10,000 nt of DNA. It comes from Glandiceps talaboti. Taxonomy: Eukaryota > Hemichordata > Enteropneusta > Spengelidae. Location of the stretch: NCBI RefSeq assembly GCF_964340395.1, contig NC_135564.1, forward strand, positions 1,700,001-1,710,000, written 5' to 3'. Each line of letters opens with the position of its first letter. Within the stretch, counting starts at the first letter, position 1. Of the stretch, positions 9,101-10,000 are shown in pieces. The notes under the pieces are model-generated. The model worked only from the letters and a program-made list of their open reading frames with translations, was not told where the DNA came from and did no database searches. The position numbers were made by a program, and so were the translations under genes.

Positions 9101-10000
9101 TCGACAACTTTTTTACATGTCATGGTTTGCTGTAGCAGCTAAAAGAGCAGCTGCCAAGGTATGACGTCATCTTTTGATTCTAAAAATACAACAACATAAT
9201 ATAATAATAACTGTGCATGTCTTTATTATTCAGAGAAATGTAGTACCTCACCTTTTAAGGACATAAGTATTCCTTAGCAACATATACATTATGTTTAGTG
9301 CCCATTTTCTCAAAAATAGTGGTGAAAAAAGTGAGAATATAGTTTTATAAATTTGTAGTTATGTATGCTTAGATAATGACAAGACTTGTGTAACTTTAAT
9401 GCCTTCACTGCCATGGTAGTGTACATACTAGTATTGTATTGTAAAGGTTGGATGTAACTTTATTTTTGTTTCATTTTTATTTGCATTTCAGAGGAAACAT
9501 GGGGACAGCAAAGAAGTATTCTTATTTGGTATAATGTTGAAGGAAGCTGTAGCAGCCTTGCATAGGATATTTTTAGATGTAAGTCTTCCTGATAGATAAC
9601 ACTGTACAACCACCAATCTGTCTATCTGTATAGTTGCTGTTGAACTTGATTGATTATCCTCGTGTCATATTATCAGAAGCTTACAATACTTACAATCTCA
9701 CTACATGTTTTCCTCTTTATTTTCATTTTCCAAATTAGGAGAAAACGAAGATAAATGAAGTTTTACGTGATGTACTAGACACTTCAGTAGATTACTATGT
9801 AAGTATGTCTTGGTGTGACATCATTAAATCTTTTCACATATTCTGCTTTATATAAATTATGGACAACCATGCATGCCAACACATGCTTTGAATTCTTCCC
9901 CAAACAGTGCTAAACCTAGAGGCATCATTCACTACACCACACATAACTATAGATCCCTAGACCTATACATTGGTATGTTTAAATTCAATTTTACAGCATA
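121..10000 (+). CDS. Unrecognised multi-exon gene, right-partial (spanning entry)
   Basis: This is the locus made by joining exons 121-146, 213-277, 6872-6901, 8513-8554, 9085-9158, 9492-9578, 9739-9798 and the acceptor at 9996. Every junction from 277 onward keeps one open frame; the other frames I followed through the chain hit stops. From the ATG at 220 the product is 117 residues to the last full exon. Residues 1-19 are rich in Pro and Gln, and 20-37 are Lys-rich with PKKKKVE at 31-37, resembling a monopartite nuclear localisation signal. Residues 45-70 form a basic, possibly amphipathic helix (FYMSWF at 53-58, then Ala/Lys/Arg), and 75-117 are mixed hydrophobic and charged, probably helical. 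No signal peptide or clear membrane segment is seen. I do not recognise the family and assign no function. The gene continues past the right edge. Confidence 0.8.
147..212 (+). other. Short putative intron
   Basis: This 66-base interval runs from the donor at 147 to the acceptor AG at 211-212 and is T-rich throughout. It is short for an animal intron but feasible. A second AG at 217-218 gives another tandem acceptor with the same six-base spacing as the preceding exon. Either choice leaves the downstream frame unchanged. Confidence 0.4.
213..277 (+). CDS. Exon with probable start codon at 220; Pro/Gln-rich N-terminus
   Basis: The acceptor is T-rich with AG at 211-212, and the donor at 278 is a near-consensus GTAAGTAA. 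The frame that joins the downstream exons contains ATG at 220-222 with A at -3, a fair initiation context. It encodes MPPFQQPTGPQEVEPLKAP and ends in phase 1 with one base (A). Spliced directly to 6872, that base completes an Arg codon. The frame is also open upstream of the ATG within the exon (Asn-Arg), so the start rests mainly on the in-frame TAG at 124-126 in the preceding exon. The frame that is open from position 5 stops at 266-268 and is not the coding one. Confidence 0.7.
278..1514 (+). other. First part of the long intron; no gene seen
   Basis: AT-rich sequence with no exon-like segment bounded by good splice signals. A DR1-like nuclear-receptor site lies at 839-851. The open frame at 1064-1285 lacks a plausible acceptor and donor and any coding character. 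The segment ends at the acceptor of the candidate cassette exon at 1515. Confidence 0.6.
839..851 (+). promoter_or_regulatory. DR1-like nuclear receptor motif
   Basis: The sequence reads AGGTCA, one spacer base, AGGTTA: a direct repeat of two receptor half-sites with one mismatch in the second. DR1 is the arrangement bound by HNF4- and RXR-type receptors. This is a motif match only; two further DR1 matches lie in the same intron at 2791 and 4505. Confidence 0.35.
1515..1570 (+). CDS. Candidate alternative (frame-changing) cassette exon
   Basis: An acceptor AG at 1513-1514 and a near-consensus donor (TTAT|GTAAGC at 1571) enclose 56 nt. Joined to the phase-1 exon ending at 277, it is open through SHKTPQIIWTDLLIPALCY and ends in phase 0. 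The main chain needs phase 1 at 6872, so including this exon puts a TGA four codons into that exon. It is therefore either an alternative exon leading to a different 3' end (candidates at 2011 and 4193), a poison exon, or a false call. Its 3' half lies in the outer arm of an inverted repeat, which weakens the case for an ordinary coding exon. Confidence 0.35.
1581..1614 (+). repeat. CT-rich microsatellite (TCTCTG/TC)n
   Basis: A pyrimidine-only run, apart from a few G, begins ten bases after the donor at 1571. It forms the middle left arm of the foldback, and polypyrimidine-tract binding proteins often act on such sequence near alternative exons. Confidence 0.85.
1834..1870 (+). repeat. (CA)n then GA-rich simple repeat
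   Basis: ACACACACA passes into a GA/A-rich purine tract. The purine part is complementary to the CT tract at 1581-1614. Confidence 0.8.
2011..2058 (+). CDS. Candidate alternative 3' terminal exon A (coding part)
   Basis: The acceptor TTTCATACAG ends at 2010. Continuing in phase 0 from the candidate exon at 1515, the frame encodes VLELLTLLDLVCICI and stops at TAA 2056-2058. An ATTAAA lies 15 bases on (2074-2079), followed by GT- and T-rich sequence. The same frame is also open upstream without a splice, from 1828. Any terminal exon would reach a stop in any phase, so phase agreement is weak support. Confidence 0.2.
   Translation, partial: VLELLTLLDLVCICI
2074..2079 (+). terminator. Possible polyadenylation signal ATTAAA
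   Basis: The common variant hexamer is followed within 10-30 bases by TTCTGTTTTGTCTGG, a GU/U-rich sequence of the kind used as a downstream element. It is meaningful only if terminal exon A exists. Confidence 0.25.
2791..2803 (-). promoter_or_regulatory. Perfect DR1 nuclear receptor motif
   Basis: On the minus strand this reads AGGTCA-G-AGGTCA, two perfect half-sites separated by one base. It is the strongest of the three DR1 matches in this intron. Function is unproven. Confidence 0.4.
3986..4045 (+). repeat. Three degenerate ~20 bp tandem units with a small hairpin
   Basis: Three successive units share TGACAC followed about 10 bases later by ATCT. ACACAGA (3990-3996) and TCTGTGT (4001-4007) form a 7 bp stem with a 4-base loop. 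No role is evident. Confidence 0.6.
4193..4228 (+). CDS. Candidate alternative 3' terminal exon B (coding part)
   Basis: The acceptor is strong: eight T, CC, then AG at 4191-4192. In phase 0 after the candidate exon at 1515 it encodes AVLVLITPTVF and stops at 4226-4228. No convincing donor follows, whereas AATAAA occurs at 4355-4360 and again at 4404-4409. That suits a last exon of about 180-240 nt. It competes with candidate A and could equally be an unused acceptor. Confidence 0.25.
   Translation, partial: AVLVLITPTVF
4355..4360 (+). terminator. Possible polyadenylation signal AATAAA
   Basis: The canonical hexamer is followed closely by a T-rich stretch with TGTC and TTGTTTT, a plausible downstream element. 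A second AATAAA lies at 4404-4409, before TTCTCTG and a GTGTTTTATT stretch. AATAAA arises often by chance in AT-rich introns. Confidence 0.3.
4505..4517 (-). promoter_or_regulatory. DR1-like nuclear receptor motif
   Basis: The minus strand reads AGGTCA-G-AGGTTA, with one mismatch in the second half-site. It lies 17 bases from the X-box-like palindrome at 4534, so the two could form a small regulatory cluster. Confidence 0.35.
4534..4546. promoter_or_regulatory. X-box-like palindrome
   Basis: GTTGCT-T-AGCAAC is a perfect inverted repeat with a one-base centre. It resembles RFX-factor X-boxes (GTTNCC/GGNAAC halves with a short spacer), but T and A replace the usual inner C and G. Confidence 0.3.
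5503..5700 (+). repeat. Degenerate ~30 bp minisatellite
   Basis: At least five units start at about 5543, 5571, 5600, 5632 and 5663. The shared core is TTACAGACAAATTAGAAA followed by a GTAAC-type end. A diverged unit precedes at 5503-5542 and weaker echoes reach about 5755. Unit length is 28-32, so the array has drifted. The frame open across it is not coding. Confidence 0.75.
6264..6700 (+). repeat. 20 bp minisatellite with ATGTAAAT in most units
   Basis: Roughly twenty units are built on AGAGATATGTAAATGAGCTT. Positions 6421-6480 are exactly three 20-base copies differing at a single position; the flanks are more diverged, with some units shortened or carrying ACACAT in place of AGATAT. Most units contain ATGTAAAT, one base from the POU octamer ATGCAAAT, and an exact octamer stands near the right edge at 6670-6677. 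The array ends about 170 bases before the exon at 6872. Confidence 0.9.
6731..6760 (+). repeat. Three 10 bp tandem copies (TGATACATCT)
   Basis: The first copy differs at one base (TCATACATCT) and the next two are identical. It lies between the minisatellite and the exon at 6872. Confidence 0.8.
6872..6901 (+). CDS. 30 nt basic microexon, phase 1-1
   Basis: The acceptor TTTGTTTCCTCAG ends at 6871 and the donor GTAAGTCAG begins at 6902; both are near consensus. It completes an Arg codon with the base carried from 277, encodes KKVKSRTPE and leaves one base (G). Its length is a multiple of three, so it can be skipped without shifting frame. It begins the Lys-rich linker continued by the next exon, residues 20-29 of the predicted product. 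Confidence 0.8.
6925..6938. promoter_or_regulatory. X-box (RFX) consensus match
   Basis: GTTACC-AT-GGAAAC fits the RFX consensus of two GTTNCC-type half-sites in inverted orientation around AT. It begins 23 bases after the donor of the 6872-6901 exon. RFX factors control many ciliary genes, but the usual site is promoter-proximal, so an intronic copy is only suggestive. Confidence 0.4.
7166..7186 (+). repeat. (CA)n(GA)n microsatellite
   Basis: ACACACACAGAGAGAGAG-type sequence. It has the same composite form as the block at 1834-1870. Confidence 0.8.
7786..7812 (-). repeat. C-rich tract; G-quadruplex potential on the minus strand
   Basis: Five runs of three to six C are separated by single A. 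The minus strand therefore carries G runs with one-base loops, the classical most stable type of G-quadruplex. In the plus-strand transcript the tract is C-rich. It stands out sharply in an AT-rich intron. Confidence 0.85.
8513..8554 (+). CDS. 42 nt basic microexon with NLS-like motif, phase 1-1
   Basis: The acceptor TTTGGTATTTCAG ends at 8512 and the donor GTAAGTATA begins at 8555; both are strong. The G carried from 6901 joins CT to give Ala, then the exon reads PKKKKVEIPFPGN and leaves one base (T). PKKKKVE resembles a monopartite nuclear localisation signal. The shared A-P-[RK]-K-K-x-K pattern with the previous exon suggests exon duplication or a repeated linker unit. Its length is divisible by three, so skipping keeps frame. 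The other frame through this exon stops in the next one. Confidence 0.85.
8687..8710 (+). repeat. (TTTG)n microsatellite
   Basis: About six copies of TTTG, ending in a T run. Confidence 0.9.
8731..8760 (+). repeat. Perfect tandem duplication of 15 bp
   Basis: ATTTGAACTTCATGA occurs twice in a row with no mismatch, indicating a recent slippage or duplication event. It adds MKFKF-like repetition to the open minus-strand frame. Confidence 0.9.
9085..9158 (+). CDS. Coding exon, basic helical segment, phase 1-0
   Basis: The acceptor is T-rich and ends ATAG at 9084; the donor is AAG|GTATGA at 9159. The T carried from 8554 with GG gives Trp, then 24 codons encode AVRKLRQLFYMSWF followed by AVAAKRAAAK. 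This is residues 44-68 of the predicted product: a probable helix with aromatic residues clustered at 53-58 and an Ala/Lys/Arg-rich end. The hydrophobic stretch is too short and too charged for a confident membrane span. No family motif is recognised. Confidence 0.85.
9159..9491 (+). other. Intron (333 bases)
   Basis: AT-rich, with a consensus CRE just inside its 5' end (9162-9169) and a T-rich 3' end. Nothing else is seen. Confidence 0.75.
9162..9169. promoter_or_regulatory. Consensus CRE (TGACGTCA)
   Basis: This is the perfect CREB/ATF palindrome, lying three bases inside the intron and overlapping the donor's extended context. It includes a CpG, otherwise scarce in the introns. A promoter role is unproven. 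Confidence 0.35.
9492..9578 (+). CDS. Coding exon, phase 0-0
   Basis: The acceptor TTTTATTTGCATTTCAG ends at 9491 and the donor GTAAGTCTT begins at 9579; both are strong. Its 29 codons, residues 69-97, open with RKHGDSKE and continue with FLFGIMLKEAVAALHRIFLD, a probable amphipathic helix. Phase and reading frame agree with both neighbours, and the other two frames contain stops. The function is not recognised. Confidence 0.9.
9579..9738 (+). other. Short intron (160 bases)
   Basis: Strong GTAAGT donor and a T-rich acceptor region ending TTAG. No other features. Confidence 0.85.
9739..9798 (+). CDS. Coding exon, phase 0-0
   Basis: The acceptor follows a T-rich tract (CAAATTAG, AG at 9737-9738) and the donor GTAAGTATG begins at 9799. 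Its 20 codons, residues 98-117, encode EKTKINEVLRDVLDTSVDYY, acidic and probably helical. The length is divisible by three. It is the last complete exon in the window. Confidence 0.9.
9997..10000 (+). CDS. First bases of the next exon (truncated by the window edge)
   Basis: A pyrimidine-rich stretch ending TTTTACAG (AG at 9995-9996) makes a good acceptor 198 bases after the previous donor. Only CATA of the exon is in view; in phase 0 it would start with His. Confidence 0.55.

Noticed and set aside
1-10000. A minus-strand gene or tRNA gene
   Set aside because: No phase-consistent minus-strand exon chain was found by eye, and no tRNA-like B box or cloverleaf was noticed; a tRNAscan run would settle the latter.

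Overview
The window looks like AT-rich nuclear DNA from an intron-rich animal. Short open stretches are bounded by strong GT/AG splice signals with pyrimidine tracts, introns run from about 160 bases to 6.6 kb, simple repeats and minisatellites are common, and there are no bacterial-style operons or ribosome binding sites. The taxon cannot be fixed from the sequence; an AT-rich marine invertebrate is a guess from composition and exon style only. No complete gene, RNA gene, recognisable autonomous transposon or CRISPR array is visible.

The backbone is one plus-strand multi-exon gene that enters at the left and leaves at the right. The supported coding chain is exon 213-277, 6872-6901, 8513-8554, 9085-9158, 9492-9578 and 9739-9798, with a further acceptor at 9996 for the next exon. 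Phases match at every junction (1/1/1/0/0/0), and the joined frame is open. If translation starts at the ATG at 220, the window encodes the first 117 residues: a Pro/Gln-rich N-terminus, a Lys-rich linker with an NLS-like PKKKKVE, then a basic helix and a mixed helical region. I do not recognise the protein family.

Layout: 1-120 is the end of an upstream intron with a GGTT repeat; 121-146 is a likely 5' untranslated exon; 213-277 is the probable first coding exon. A 6.6 kb intron (278-6871) follows. It contains a frame-breaking candidate cassette exon (1515-1570) inside a 370 bp foldback, two candidate alternative 3' terminal exons (2011 and 4193), nuclear-receptor DR1-like sites, an RFX-like palindrome and three tandem-repeat blocks. 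From 6872 to the right edge the exons become denser. Intron elements there include an X-box match beside a donor, a G-quadruplex-forming C-rich tract (7786-7812), a TTTG repeat, a 15 bp perfect duplication and a consensus CRE abutting a splice donor.

The hypothesis most worth testing is that the long intron hosts an alternative short isoform or a poison exon, controlled by the foldback around exon 1515-1570. The splice frame, the foldback geometry and the repeats are read directly from the sequence; regulatory roles are inference.
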